From G965276675 sp965276675 (GTDB taxonomy: Bacteria > Acidobacteriota > Terriglobia > Terriglobales > Acidobacteriaceae), in the NCBI GenBank assembly GCA_965276675.1, contig OZ255624.1:4526001-4590000 (forward strand): 64,000 nucleotides of DNA, given 5' to 3'. Under the pieces are notes generated by a model. The model had not been told where the DNA came from and ran no database searches. It saw only the letters and a list, made by a program, of their open reading frames with translations. This document shows positions 15,315 through 24,160 of this stretch, one piece after another; the first letter of the stretch is position 1; every line of letters begins with the position of its first letter. The position numbers and the translations under genes were made by a program.

Positions 15315-15716
15315 ATGAGCGGCGTCCGCAAGCGGCTGAGGCAGTTCGCGACCGGGTGGATCATTCTTGTAGGCCTCTTTGCCGTAGTGCTTTATGAGCT
15401 CTCGCCCCCCGAGGTGGGCGCAGGGTTGGGCGCAAGGTTCGGCGACGACCGTTGTAAGCTGCAGGACGAAGATCACAACACTCCCTCGGAGCGGCTGTAC
15501 CTTCCGCTGCTCGAACGTACGTTCCACTCCGACCCTAGCCCGCACGTACACATGGTCACAATCAGTAGCGAGATGGAGCCACTGAGCGTGATGAACAACA
15601 CCTGTGAGGGCCGCCGATTTCTGACAGCGCTGGTGAAGCAGCTGGATGCGGACGAGGCGCGGGTGATCGTGATCGACAATACTTCTCGGCTGGATCCTGC
15701 ACCGACGAAGCAGTGA
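15315..15716 (+). CDS. CHASE2-domain protein, N-terminal part (frame split)
   Basis: 133 residues with one N-terminal transmembrane helix (about 13-28), then a periplasmic region ending in ARVIVIDNTSRLDPA, the conserved hydrophobic strand plus Asp of CHASE2 sensor domains. The frame stops where CHASE2 should continue with an 'FREAL' helix. That helix appears in the next frame at 15713, overlapping by 4 bp (GTGA). Together the two pieces make one CHASE2 domain, so this is a -1 frame disruption, a translationally coupled split gene, or a sequencing error. Confidence 0.6.
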   Translation: MSGVRKRLRQFATGWIILVGLFAVVLYELSPPEVGAGLGARFGDDRCKLQDEDHNTPSERLYLPLLERTFHSDPSPHVHMVTISSEMEPLSVMNNTCEGRRFLTALVKQLDADEARVIVIDNTSRLDPAPTKQ

Positions 15717-16660
15717 ACGCTCCCTTTCGCGAAGCTCTGAATGGCGCAAAGGCCGGTATTGTGGTGGGCCAGGGAACGCACGCACGGTCGGCCGATGCGC
15801 AGACGGATACCTGCCTGGTACTGACGCCCGCCTTCGATTTCAGAGCAGGCGGAGAAGCGCTGAAGGGCAAAGTGCGCTATGGCCTGATGCGGCTGGATGC
15901 GAACTCAATGCGCATTCCTTTGCAGTGGCCGGTTCTGCGAAGCGACGCACAAGCAAGGTCTGGCGAACGTGGAACCGTTGTCAAGAGCGCTTCGCTCGCC
16001 TTGATCGCAGCCCAGGAAGACGATCCGGAGATCGTCGCCGAACAGCCCGAGCTGCGCAGCTTCATAAGGGATGGCGAGAATCCGTACACAAGCTTCGTGA
16101 AGACCCTTCCCAGGACCAGCGCCACCAACGTCCTGTGCAGCGGAGCTATCGGTGCAGCTGCTGTGGAGGCAAACCGGTGGGGTGATTGCAAGTCGGCGGC
16201 GCACTCCCAAGCCGACTTGCGCGGTCGCGTCGTCGTTGTGGGAGAGCTGTCTGACCGTGACGTAAAGCCTTTTCCGGGAGGAGAGCGCTATGGTGTTGAG
16301 CTGCAGGCGAACTACATCGAATCGCTGCTCGATGGCCGCTTTCTGAAGCCGGTGCCAGAGTGGATGGGTCTTGTGCTCTTTCTTCTCTCCATTGGGTTCA
16401 TTCACGCCTGTTTTGCCTTCTCCGAAGGCAAGCCGTTTCTTGCCTTCGGCCTTAGCGCGCTCTGGATCGTTCTGCTGGTGGGAGGCGGTCTGGTCGCCCT
16501 AATGGGCTTTGGCTACTTTGCGCCGGTTTGGACGGCGTTCGCACTTGTGATGATGCCAGTGGGACTTTTCGCGAGCAACTGGGGGGAGCGATCAATGAGA
16601 GCGATAGGCTCGTCGATCAAAGATCGGAATTCTAATCTTCATTGGAGGAAACATGACTAA
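15713..16660 (+). CDS. CHASE2-domain protein, C-terminal part with three membrane helices
   Basis: 315 residues continuing the CHASE2 sensor: NAPFREALNGAKAGIVVGQG at the start, RVVVVGELSDRDVKPFP and GVELQANYIESLLDGRFLKP near the end of the sensor. The last is the classical CHASE2 'G..i.A..i..ll.g' ending. Three C-terminal transmembrane helices follow (about 220-300). No kinase, cyclase or other output domain is attached, which is unusual because CHASE2 normally feeds a cytosolic enzyme. Its GTG start overlaps the preceding stop, and its own end overlaps the next gene by 8 bp. Confidence 0.65.
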   Translation: MNAPFREALNGAKAGIVVGQGTHARSADAQTDTCLVLTPAFDFRAGGEALKGKVRYGLMRLDANSMRIPLQWPVLRSDAQARSGERGTVVKSASLALIAAQEDDPEIVAEQPELRSFIRDGENPYTSFVKTLPRTSATNVLCSGAIGAAAVEANRWGDCKSAAHSQADLRGRVVVVGELSDRDVKPFPGGERYGVELQANYIESLLDGRFLKPVPEWMGLVLFLLSIGFIHACFAFSEGKPFLAFGLSALWIVLLVGGGLVALMGFGYFAPVWTAFALVMMPVGLFASNWGERSMRAIGSSIKDRNSNLHWRKHD

Positions 16661-17081
16661 GCTACGTCTCTCAATCGCCGCTGGAGCGCTTGCATGCTGC
16701 ACGCCCTGGCTTTCTGCGCAGACCGAGATGCCGGCCACGGAGCAATCCGCGACCGCGTACACCGGGTGTGTTACTGCTGGGACCGGCAATCCTGGCGTGA
16801 TGTTTTTTAAAGGTGAGGATGGTATGTGCTCGCAGCTTTCAGGCACATTTAAGAAAGGGGGACTGCTCAAGCATCGTGTTGTATTGAAGGGTGAGCTTTT
16901 GGCGCCGACGGAGGACAAGCCATCCACCCTAAAGGTGATCTCAGTGGAGTCCGTGGAAGAGGCATGCTCCGACACCTGCAAGCCGGCACCGCAAGGTATA
17001 CACAGCGTGGAGAGTGATTCCAGGCCAGGCACGGAGGGCGGCACCCCAGGCGCAACTTCACAGACGCCGCCACACAAGTAA
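16653..17081 (+). CDS. secreted protein of unknown function
   Basis: A 142-residue protein with a clear signal peptide (MTKLRLSIAAGALACCTPWLSAQ, cut after about residue 22). A small domain follows with Cys at four positions (GCVTAG, GMCSQL, EACSDTCK) that could form two disulfides, and then a Pro/Gly/Ser/Thr-rich tail. A GGAGG ribosome site lies just upstream. It overlaps the CHASE2 gene by 8 bp, so the two are likely co-expressed and may act together at the envelope. No known family. Confidence 0.65.
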   Translation: MTKLRLSIAAGALACCTPWLSAQTEMPATEQSATAYTGCVTAGTGNPGVMFFKGEDGMCSQLSGTFKKGGLLKHRVVLKGELLAPTEDKPSTLKVISVESVEEACSDTCKPAPQGIHSVESDSRPGTEGGTPGATSQTPPHK

Positions 17082-17178
17082 GGCGGGAATTCGCGAGCGT
17101 GCGTCTGTAGCACTTTATTGGCCCGTAGACAACATCACAAACGGCAACATGATCTAGGAGATATCTATTCTGAGGAGG

Positions 17179-17268
17179 TGGCGGAGGGAGAGGGATTCGA
17201 ACCCCCGTTACCTGTTAAGGTAAAGCGGTTTTCAAGACCGCCTGTTTCAACCGCTCACACATCCCTCC
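17179..17268 (-). tRNA. tRNA-Ser (TGA anticodon)
   Basis: On the minus strand the acceptor arms GGAGGGA and TCCCTCC pair perfectly. The anticodon arm GCGGT-CTTGAAA-ACCGC gives anticodon TGA. A long variable arm typical of class II tRNA (TACC..GGTA) and the T arm with GGTTCGAATCC are present. The discriminator base is G and the 3' CCA is encoded at 17179-17181. Confidence 0.95.
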
Positions 17269-17383
17269 GGGGGCGGTGTGATTTTCACTATACGGCAGCA
17301 GGAGAGGGTGGGAAAGAGCCGGCCCAATAAGTTGCTCAACCAGTAAAGAAGCGAAAGCCGAATCTCTGGCATCCTGTATAGGC

Positions 17384-18667
17384 ATGTCGCCGACCCAAAC
17401 ATCGAGCAAGACACTGCGCAGTGTCGCATTTGAGAGGACCCTGGCCAGCGCCAAGCGCACCATGGTCCTGAGCGAGATTGTGCGTCTCGCGATCGACAGC
17501 TTTCGGGTGAACAAGGTCCGCTTCGCCTTGACGGCTCTGGGCATGGTGATCGGTTCGGCCTCCTTGATCCTGGTAGTGACGATAGGACTGACCGGGAAGC
17601 AATATATCGTCCACCTGATTCAGGGAATCGGCACCAACATGGTTGAGGTCGATTATGCCGGGGGTGACTCTGGAGCTGCGGGCGATTACCGCAGCGATTT
17701 CCTGACGCGGGATGATGAGTCCGCGGTCGATGCCCAGGTGCCTGCGATTGCAGCCTCGTCACCCATGCTGGAGAGGCACGACCGCATTAGCTTTGGCAGC
17801 GGCGTAGTGAAAGACATTCTGGTGCTCGGTGTCAACCCCCAGTATCGTGCGGTGCGCAACCTGATCGTTACCAGTGGACGCTTCTTTGACGATGAGGATG
17901 AGTCTAGCCACACAAAGGTAGCGGTAGTCACGGAGCCATTTGCACAGCAGCTGTTTGGAAGCGTGGACTCGGCGATCAACCAGAGCTTTCAGATCAGCGA
18001 CATACCCTTCACGATCATTGGCACATTCAAGGAGCGGGTCGACACCTTTGGACAGTCGGAGATCGCGGACCAGACGATCCTGGTCCCCTACTCGGTGGCG
18101 CGCTACTTCAGCGGCACGGACGCGGTAAAGCAGATCTTCTTTTCGGTGCGGGATACGAACGATGTACCAGAAGCGGCGAAGCAGATCATTCAAATCATTC
18201 AGTCGCGCCACAAGTCAAACTCGGTCTATCGTGCAAGCACTCTTGTGGAGTTGCTGGCGGTTGCGAGTGAAGTGGCAAACGCGCTGACAGTGATACTGCT
18301 GCTGGTGGCTACTGTGACGCTGGCCGTGGGTGGGGTTGGCATCATGAATATTATGCTGGCCAATGTGCGTTCGCGAATCCGGGAGATCGGCATTCGCAAG
18401 GCGCTGGGGGCGACGTCACGTGAGATCCGGCTGCAATTTCTGATAGAGGCCATCTTGATTTCACTCAGTGGGGGTATTGTGGGCACGATGATCGGACTGG
18501 CTATCCCGCTCTCAGCACGCCTGTTTACGAATTACAGAGTGCCCATTTCAGGTTTATCCGTCATCATCGCCCTGGTGACAGCCGTGATGGTGGGAGTGAT
18601 CTTTGGCACGCTTCCCGCGACGCGCGCAGCTCAACTGGACCCGGTAGAGAGTCTGAAGTACGAGTAG
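17384..18667 (+). CDS. ABC transporter permease, MacB/FtsX type
   Basis: A 427-residue permease of the MacB/LolE superfamily. A transmembrane helix near residue 47-70 (FALTALGMVIGSASLILVVTIGL) is followed by a large periplasmic MacB-type core domain (about 75-285). The FtsX domain follows with three helices, carrying the signature GGVGIMNIMLANVRSRIREIGIRKALGAT and ending LPATRAAQLDPVESLKYE. Such proteins work with an ABC ATPase as mechanotransmission devices for macrolide, lipoprotein or peptide export. No ATPase or adaptor gene is adjacent, so its partner must be encoded elsewhere. Confidence 0.9.
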   Translation: MSPTQTSSKTLRSVAFERTLASAKRTMVLSEIVRLAIDSFRVNKVRFALTALGMVIGSASLILVVTIGLTGKQYIVHLIQGIGTNMVEVDYAGGDSGAAGDYRSDFLTRDDESAVDAQVPAIAASSPMLERHDRISFGSGVVKDILVLGVNPQYRAVRNLIVTSGRFFDDEDESSHTKVAVVTEPFAQQLFGSVDSAINQSFQISDIPFTIIGTFKERVDTFGQSEIADQTILVPYSVARYFSGTDAVKQIFFSVRDTNDVPEAAKQIIQIIQSRHKSNSVYRASTLVELLAVASEVANALTVILLLVATVTLAVGGVGIMNIMLANVRSRIREIGIRKALGATSREIRLQFLIEAILISLSGGIVGTMIGLAIPLSARLFTNYRVPISGLSVIIALVTAVMVGVIFGTLPATRAAQLDPVESLKYE

Positions 18668-18796
18668 GCCTGGTGCCTAGGGCATTTCCTCTGCTTCTGT
18701 GTATTTTCGAGAGAGATTACTGCAGCTGTTTACTTAACGGAAAAACTGAAGGCGCGTTTCTTCTCTACGTCCAGGAGAGATGCTTACGCCACCGCG

Positions 18797-19066
18797 CTAC
18801 TGAACGAACGCGACCTTTTCGAGTTCAGCCTGGATGCACTCGAGCGAGCAACGTGGGCCTTCGATGCGAGTGACGATGTCGCGAAGGCTTTCCGTGCTGA
18901 ATCCATAGCCATGCCCGGCGAGAAAGCTACTGAGGACATCAGCTGCTTGCCAAGTATCCAAACCAGAGCGCAAGAGCTCATTGCGCAGGCTGGTTAACTC
19001 TGCCGTGGAAAACTTTTCTATTTGTGACACTCTCGGCACCCACTCTCTCAATGAAAACGCGCTCAT
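18797..19066 (-). CDS. small hypothetical protein, 89 aa
   Basis: A soluble, mostly helical protein of 89 residues (MSAFSLREWVPRVSQIEKFS...). It has a leucine-patterned N-terminal helix and two cysteines near the end (GPRCSLECIQAELEKV). It converges with the permease gene and is on its own transcript. No family is recognised. The sense is chosen because the opposite strand frames are shorter and rich in rare residues. Confidence 0.45.
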   Translation of the reverse strand: MSAFSLREWVPRVSQIEKFSTAELTSLRNELLRSGLDTWQAADVLSSFLAGHGYGFSTESLRDIVTRIEGPRCSLECIQAELEKVAFVQ

Positions 19067-19236
19067 CCGATCTTTCTAGTACGAGGCCACATCCCTATGT
19101 GGATGTGAGCCTTTACAGATGGCCGGCTTCGCCTTCGGAGCCCTGAGTACCTCCAATGCGTGTGCTGGCTATGATGTAGACCAGCATCGCGCGCGAGCAG
19201 AGTCCGGTTGATGCCACGGAAAGGAGAATTACGGGA

Positions 19237-19359
19237 ATGGAAGAGGATCCGGAGCGGCGGGGGCTGTCCTGGGTAGCAATGATGGCGCTCGTGGCGCTTG
19301 CCCTGGTAATTGCGATCGTACTGGCCTACCTGATCACAAAGAACAACTTTCCTCACTGA
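19237..19359 (+). CDS. 40-aa single-pass membrane protein
   Basis: A 40-residue gene coding for a charged N-terminus (MEEDPERRGLSW), one strong transmembrane helix (VAMMALVALALVIAIVLAYLI) and a short basic tail. AAGGAG lies 10 bp upstream of the ATG. Its last 7 bp overlap the end of the convergent zinc-ribbon gene. Function unknown; the pattern is that of small regulatory or assembly membrane proteins. Confidence 0.55.
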   Translation: MEEDPERRGLSWVAMMALVALALVIAIVLAYLITKNNFPH

Positions 19360-19532
19360 ATAGGCAGTGTGGCAGCACTCGCGATGAGGATCGGAATGCC
19401 GTCTGTGACCGGGTAACGGCGTCTACACCCAATGCAGTTCAGGGTTTCGGCGTCTTCCGTCAGGGAAGCGTGGCAGACCGGGCAGGCGAGAATGGCGAGC
19501 GTCTCTGGGGTAAGCCGGGTAGAAGAAGGCAT
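19353..19532 (-). CDS. Trm112-family zinc-ribbon protein
   Basis: A 59-residue protein of the Trm112/YcaR group. It shows the start TLAILACPVCHASL, the second pair CIGCRRRYPVTDGIPIL and four cysteines forming a zinc ribbon. In eukaryotes Trm112 activates methyltransferases; bacterial members are often encoded near lipid A or cell-wall genes and are of unknown role. The ATG at 19532 is chosen because it gives the family length; the longer in-frame version has no family similarity. Confidence 0.8.
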   Translation of the reverse strand: MPSSTRLTPETLAILACPVCHASLTEDAETLNCIGCRRRYPVTDGIPILIASAATLPIQ

Positions 19533-19601
19533 GAGAGGAGTGTACCGGTTCCCCTCAGGCGCAAAGGCATCCGCTACCATGTGAAGGGAGAGACAGAACG
19601 C

Positions 19602-20537
19602 ATGGCAGAGGCACGCAGACTGGATGGAGCAACCATCGCAGCGGCGATCAAGGCGGACGTGAGGAAAGAGGTGGAGGTACTGGCGGCAGTTGGCATTCGT
19701 CCTGGGCTGGCCGCAGTGCTGGTCGGCCATGTCGCGGCATCGGAGATCTATGTGCGCTCCAAGGTGCAGACGTGCGGGGAGCTGGGCCTGGCGAGTGACC
19801 TGATTACGCCGCCCGAGACCGTGACCACAGAAGAGATGCTCGCGCTGGTTGCGGAGCTGAATGCACGGGACGACGTTGACGGCATTCTGATCCAGCTGCC
19901 ACTTCCTCCTCAGGTGAATGCGAAGCAGTTACTCGAGGCGGTGGCGCCGGAGAAGGATGTGGATGGCTTTCACCCGGTGAATGTCGGGCGCCTGCAGACT
20001 GGGCAGCCAGCGCTGGCACCGTGCACGCCCGCGGGGGTTATCGAGCTGCTGCGACGCAGCGAGATTCCGATGGCTGGGCAGAATGCAGTGGTGCTGGGCC
20101 GCAGCGACATTGTGGGCAAGCCGGCGGCGATTCTGCTGCTGGCGGAGAACGCGACGGTGACGATCTGCCACTCAAAGACACGGAACCTCCCTGCCCATTG
20201 CCGCGAAGCGGACATCCTGGTAGCTGCACTCGGACGGCCTGGCTTTGTGACAGCGGAGATGGTGAAGCCGGGCGCGACGGTTGTGGATGTGGGGATCAAC
20301 CGTATCACCGAGCGCGAGGAGTTCGAGCGCCTCTTCAGCAACGCTCCGAACTTCAGCCACCGTGAGGAGATGTTTCTGCTGAAGGGTTCGACACTGATCG
20401 GCGATGTGCATCCAGAAGCGTACGCGGTGACTGGCGCGTATACGCCGGTGCCGGGCGGCGTGGGTCCCCTGACCATCGCCATGCTGATGGCCAACACCGT
20501 GCGTGCGGCAAAACTGCGGCGCGGGCTGACGGTTTAA
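19602..20537 (+). CDS. folD: methylenetetrahydrofolate dehydrogenase/cyclohydrolase
   Basis: A 311-residue bifunctional enzyme converting 5,10-methylene-THF to 10-formyl-THF with NADP. It shows the EIYVRSKV helix bearing the catalytic Tyr..Lys pair, DGILIQLPLP, VVLGRSDIVGKP (NADP-binding loop) and the C-terminal TPVPGGVGPLTIAMLMANT signature. The start at 19602 is used because homologues begin here and GGGAG lies upstream; longer in-frame starts exist. coaE follows 11 bp after the stop, and the HtrA-like gene is next, so a folD-coaE-htrA operon is likely. Confidence 0.95.
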   Translation: MAEARRLDGATIAAAIKADVRKEVEVLAAVGIRPGLAAVLVGHVAASEIYVRSKVQTCGELGLASDLITPPETVTTEEMLALVAELNARDDVDGILIQLPLPPQVNAKQLLEAVAPEKDVDGFHPVNVGRLQTGQPALAPCTPAGVIELLRRSEIPMAGQNAVVLGRSDIVGKPAAILLLAENATVTICHSKTRNLPAHCREADILVAALGRPGFVTAEMVKPGATVVDVGINRITEREEFERLFSNAPNFSHREEMFLLKGSTLIGDVHPEAYAVTGAYTPVPGGVGPLTIAMLMANTVRAAKLRRGLTV

Positions 20538-20548
20538 AGGCACGTGCG

Positions 20549-21352
20549 ATGGTGGCCGTAGGTCTAACGGGCGGACTGGGCAGCGGCAAAACGACGGTGG
20601 CCGGCTACCTCCGCGAGCTTGGCGCCGAGGTGATGGAGGCGGACGCCGTGGGCCGCGCGCTGATGCAGCCGGGGCAGGCCGTTTACAACGAAATCGTGGC
20701 GCACTTTGGCCCGGGTGTCGTTCTGCCCGGCGGGATGCTCGATCGCAAGGCGCTGGCGCGGCTGGTCTTCATGGGTGGAACGGATGGGGCGGGCGGGCGG
20801 CTCGCGGAGCTAAACCGGATTGTTCACCCTCCGGTGCTGGCGGCCCAGGCGAGATGGATGGCGGAGATTGAGGAGCGCGACCCGGGGGCGGTAGCGGTGT
20901 ATGAATCGGCTCTGATCTTTGAGGTTGAGCAGGAGGTCGAGCAGGAAGCCGGGCGGGAAGCCGAGGGGAATGCAGGTGTGCCAGACGCGTCCGCTTCGGG
21001 GGGGAGCGGCGGGCATGCGGCGGTAGCTTCACGCTGGCGGGAGCGCTTTGACAAGCTGGTGCTAGTGACTGCGCCGGAGGAGGTCAGGATCGGCCGCTTT
21101 TTGGCAAGGGCGTCCGGGACGCACCCGTTGAACGCGGTGGAGCAGGATGCGCTGCTCGGAGACGCGCGAAATCGCTTACGCTTGCAGATTCCCGACGAGC
21201 AGAAGATTCCGCTTTGCGATTACGTTCTGCGAAATGAGGCGTCTCCTGAAGAGCTACGGGCGAAGACAGCAGCGCTCTTTGGGGAACTGAAAGAGCTTTC
21301 CGCAGCACGGCAGGTGCAAAGTGCCGAGCCGCATAGTAAACCCGCATCGTAA
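20549..21352 (+). CDS. coaE: dephospho-CoA kinase with internal insertion
   Basis: A 267-residue kinase for the last step of CoA synthesis. The P-loop GGLGSGKTT is at residues 8-16, followed by the EADAVGR motif and a LNRIVHPPV block. Typical CoaE is about 200 residues. Here about 38 residues are inserted at 125-162, first a Glu-rich near-repeat (EVEQEVEQEAGREAE) and then Gly/Ser/Ala-rich, after the VYESALIFE strand. The insertion is probably a surface loop. The C-terminus is also extended. Fits between folD and the protease gene in a probable operon. Confidence 0.92.
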   Translation: MVAVGLTGGLGSGKTTVAGYLRELGAEVMEADAVGRALMQPGQAVYNEIVAHFGPGVVLPGGMLDRKALARLVFMGGTDGAGGRLAELNRIVHPPVLAAQARWMAEIEERDPGAVAVYESALIFEVEQEVEQEAGREAEGNAGVPDASASGGSGGHAAVASRWRERFDKLVLVTAPEEVRIGRFLARASGTHPLNAVEQDALLGDARNRLRLQIPDEQKIPLCDYVLRNEASPEELRAKTAALFGELKELSAARQVQSAEPHSKPAS

Positions 21353-21389
21353 ACCACAGACGTTAGGAGCCGGTCTACCCCATCCACCT

Positions 21390-22568
21390 ATGAAACTGCG
21401 CCGTTTACTTCTTATCTGCTTCTTTATCTGGGGCTTCTGGTACCTGACCACGCATGCCGACTTCCAGCGCATGAGCCGGCTGCCGCTGGTCGGACCAGCG
21501 CTGAGCCATAACGCAGCATTGCGTTCGCCACTGCGACTAACCGAGGCAGATGCCGATGCTGCCTACGACACGGTGGAGCAGAACAACATTGCTGTCTATA
21601 AGCGGGTGCTGCCAGCCGTGGTCAATATCACTTCAACTGCCGTCTCATTTGATTTTTTCTACGGCATGGTGCCGCAGCAGGGCCAGGGCTCGGGGTTTAT
21701 CGTCGATACCGCCGGGCACATCCTGACGAACTTCCACGTGATCGACGGCGGACGGCAGATCGAGGTCACGCTGGCCGACCAGCACAAGTATAAGGCGCAG
21801 GTCGTGCTGAGCGATAAACCACATGATCTGGCGCTGTTACAGATCACGGCGCCGAACCTGACTCCGGCTGTTCTGGCGGACTCTCGCGGCTTGCAGGTGG
21901 GCCAGAAGGTTTATGCAATCGGGAATCCGTTTGGGTTGAGCGGGACGATGACGACGGGCATCATCAGTGCGCTGCGCTCGATACGCGGACCGCAGGGCAA
22001 CCGGATCGAGAACGCCATCCAGACGGATGCGGCGATCAATCCCGGCAACTCCGGTGGGCCGCTGCTGAATTCCCATGGCGAGGTCATCGGCATCAACTCG
22101 TTGATCGCGACCAACCCCAACGAACAGATCGAGCAGAACGCGGGCATCGGATTCGCCATTCCCATCAACACTGCGAAGGCGGTGCTCAAAGACTTCGCGC
22201 AGTACGGGCGGGTGCGGCGGCCGTCGCTTGGAATCTCGTCGCTGCCAATTGCGCCGGATCTGGCCGAGCAGATGGGGCTCTCCGCCGACTATGGCGTGCT
22301 CATCCAGAAGATAGTTCCGGGTGGCGCGGCGGAGCGCGCGGGTTTGCGCGGCGGCTCGCAGCAGGCGTATCTGGGTAACACTGCGATCTATCTTGGCGGC
22401 GACCTGATCGTGGCTATCGACGGTCAGGAGATAGCCAACGGACAGGACATTGCGCAGATCATGGACCAGCACCACACGGGTGACACTGTGACGGTTACGT
22501 ATTACAGAGGCCGCCAGAAATCAGCGGCCAAGGTGACACTAGGCGAAGCACACGAGCAGACTGCATAG
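21390..22568 (+). CDS. HtrA/DegP-type serine protease with one PDZ domain
   Basis: A 392-residue membrane-anchored periplasmic protease. It has one N-terminal transmembrane helix (about 5-20), a trypsin-like domain with catalytic His116 (TNFHVID), Asp146 (HDLALL) and Ser221 (NPGNSGGP), and then a single PDZ domain (about 285-385). The layout is that of DegS/HhoA-type stress proteases rather than two-PDZ DegP. The ATG at 21390 avoids overlap with coaE and begins the anchor helix directly. Confidence 0.9.
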   Translation: MKLRRLLLICFFIWGFWYLTTHADFQRMSRLPLVGPALSHNAALRSPLRLTEADADAAYDTVEQNNIAVYKRVLPAVVNITSTAVSFDFFYGMVPQQGQGSGFIVDTAGHILTNFHVIDGGRQIEVTLADQHKYKAQVVLSDKPHDLALLQITAPNLTPAVLADSRGLQVGQKVYAIGNPFGLSGTMTTGIISALRSIRGPQGNRIENAIQTDAAINPGNSGGPLLNSHGEVIGINSLIATNPNEQIEQNAGIGFAIPINTAKAVLKDFAQYGRVRRPSLGISSLPIAPDLAEQMGLSADYGVLIQKIVPGGAAERAGLRGGSQQAYLGNTAIYLGGDLIVAIDGQEIANGQDIAQIMDQHHTGDTVTVTYYRGRQKSAAKVTLGEAHEQTA

Positions 22569-22607
22569 CACTACAAATTATAAGACGACTCACAGACGGA
22601 GACCAAC

Positions 22608-23543
22608 ATGGCTTCTTGGCAACCACGCGATATTCCCTCGCAAACGGGCAAATTGGCGATCATCACTGGATCGAATAGCGGCATTGGCTTCCATGCGGCG
22701 CGCTATCTGGCGCAGGCTGGATGCACGGTCGTGCTCGCCTGCCGCAGCAGGAAAAAGGCCGAGGATGCGAAGGCGCAGATACTGTCCGCGTCGCCCGGCG
22801 CGCAGGTAGAGGTCGGAACTCTCGATCTGGCCGATCTGGATTCGGTGCGACGGTTCGCGGGGAGCTTCCTGGCGAGCGGGCGAGCTTTGGATCTGCTCAT
22901 CAACAATGCTGGGGTAATGGCGCTTCCCACACGGACGCCGACCAAGCAGGGCTTTGAGATGCAGTTCGGCACCAATCATCTGGGGCACTTTGCGCTTACC
23001 GGCTTGCTGCTGCCAGCGCTGCTGCCCAAGGAAGGCAGCCGCGTGGTCACAGTTGCGTCGATTGCGCACAAAGGTGGACGCCTGCGCCTGGACGACTTGA
23101 ACGCGGAACGTAGCTACAGCCCGCGTGACGCGTATTCGCAATCGAAGCTGGCCAATTTAATGTTCGGACTAGAGCTTGAGCGGCGGTTGGAACACGCTCA
23201 TGCCAAGACGGCGAGCATCATCGCGCACCCGGGCGTGGCAGTGACCAACATCGTGAGCAATGGCATGGGCACTGGGCTAAAGGGCCGCGTGGCCAGTGCG
23301 GTCATACGGCTGTTCGCGCAATCGGACGATCGCGGTTCTTGGCCGACGCTCTACGCGGCAACCTCGCCCGCCGCGAAGGGCGGCCACTACTACGGACCAA
23401 ATGGCATGGCGGAGATCAAGGGCTCGCCGGTCGAGGTGCAGCCGAAGCCGCAGGCGAAGGATGAAGCTGCCGCCGGGAAGCTGTGGGAGGCTTCCGAGGA
23501 GTTGACTGGCGTGCGCTACGAGGAGCTCGACAAGGTTAATTAG
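22608..23543 (+). CDS. short-chain dehydrogenase/reductase (retinol dehydrogenase-like)
   Basis: A 311-residue NAD(P)-dependent oxidoreductase. The Rossmann glycine motif is TGSNSGIG (about residues 20-27), the structural motif NNAG is present, and the catalytic Tyr and Lys are in YSQSK. The long FGTNHLGHFALTGLLLP segment and the overall length match the retinol dehydrogenase-like/WWOX-type SDR subgroup. Substrate unknown. Its stop overlaps that of the convergent purN gene by 4 bp. Confidence 0.88.
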   Translation: MASWQPRDIPSQTGKLAIITGSNSGIGFHAARYLAQAGCTVVLACRSRKKAEDAKAQILSASPGAQVEVGTLDLADLDSVRRFAGSFLASGRALDLLINNAGVMALPTRTPTKQGFEMQFGTNHLGHFALTGLLLPALLPKEGSRVVTVASIAHKGGRLRLDDLNAERSYSPRDAYSQSKLANLMFGLELERRLEHAHAKTASIIAHPGVAVTNIVSNGMGTGLKGRVASAVIRLFAQSDDRGSWPTLYAATSPAAKGGHYYGPNGMAEIKGSPVEVQPKPQAKDEAAAGKLWEASEELTGVRYEELDKVN

Positions 23544-24160
23544 AGACGCTTGCGGACGAACCGGCGGCCAGCGATCTCGTAGTCGCCGGAGAGCACGCGG
23601 GCGATGGCCTCGGCGTAGGCAAGGTGCTCCTGAGCCAAGATGCGCGCGCTAAGCGTGCTCTCATTATCTGTATCCATTACAGGCACAGCTCGCTGCAGGA
23701 CGATAAAGCCGTGGTCCAGCTCTTCGTCGACGAAGTGCACGGTGCAACCGGCGATCTTCGCGCCATAGCTAAGCGCCTGGCCCTGCGCATCGAGACCGGG
23801 GAAGGCTGGCAGCAGCGATGGGTGGATGTTCAGAATGCGCTGCGAGTAGGCCTGCACGAAGCCCGGCGAGAGCAAGCGCATGTAGCCAGCGAGGCAAACC
23901 AAACCCACCTCGTGCTCGCGAAGAGCGGCGAGGATGGCGATGTCGTGCTCGGCGCGCTTGCGGCCTTCTGCTTCGATGATAAGCGCGGGAAGGCCACGCT
24001 CGCGGGCCGCGACAACTCCGGCGGCATCGGCACGGTTGGAGATCACGACGGCGATCTCGGCGTTCTGCAGCCTGCCCGCGGCGATAGCGTCCGCGATGGC
24101 CAGGAAGTTCGAACCGCGGCCGGAGAGCAGGATGCCCAGACGGTGTATGCGTTGGCTCAT
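23540..24160 (-). CDS. purN: phosphoribosylglycinamide formyltransferase (GART)
   Basis: A 206-residue enzyme transferring formyl from 10-formyl-THF to GAR in purine synthesis. It shows the N-terminal LLSGRGSNFLAI phosphate loop, the LAGYMRLL strand and NIHPSLLPAFPGLDAQ with catalytic Asn and His. Catalytic Asp is in FVDEELDHG. Its start overlaps the stop of purM by 4 bp (ATGA), so translation is coupled. Confidence 0.95.
   Translation of the reverse strand: MSQRIHRLGILLSGRGSNFLAIADAIAAGRLQNAEIAVVISNRADAAGVVAARERGLPALIIEAEGRKRAEHDIAILAALREHEVGLVCLAGYMRLLSPGFVQAYSQRILNIHPSLLPAFPGLDAQGQALSYGAKIAGCTVHFVDEELDHGFIVLQRAVPVMDTDNESTLSARILAQEHLAYAEAIARVLSGDYEIAGRRFVRKRL

Noticed and set aside
17179..17400. 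tRNA-Ser as an integration site for a mobile element
   Set aside because: No direct repeat of the tRNA 3' end and no integrase gene are seen nearby.
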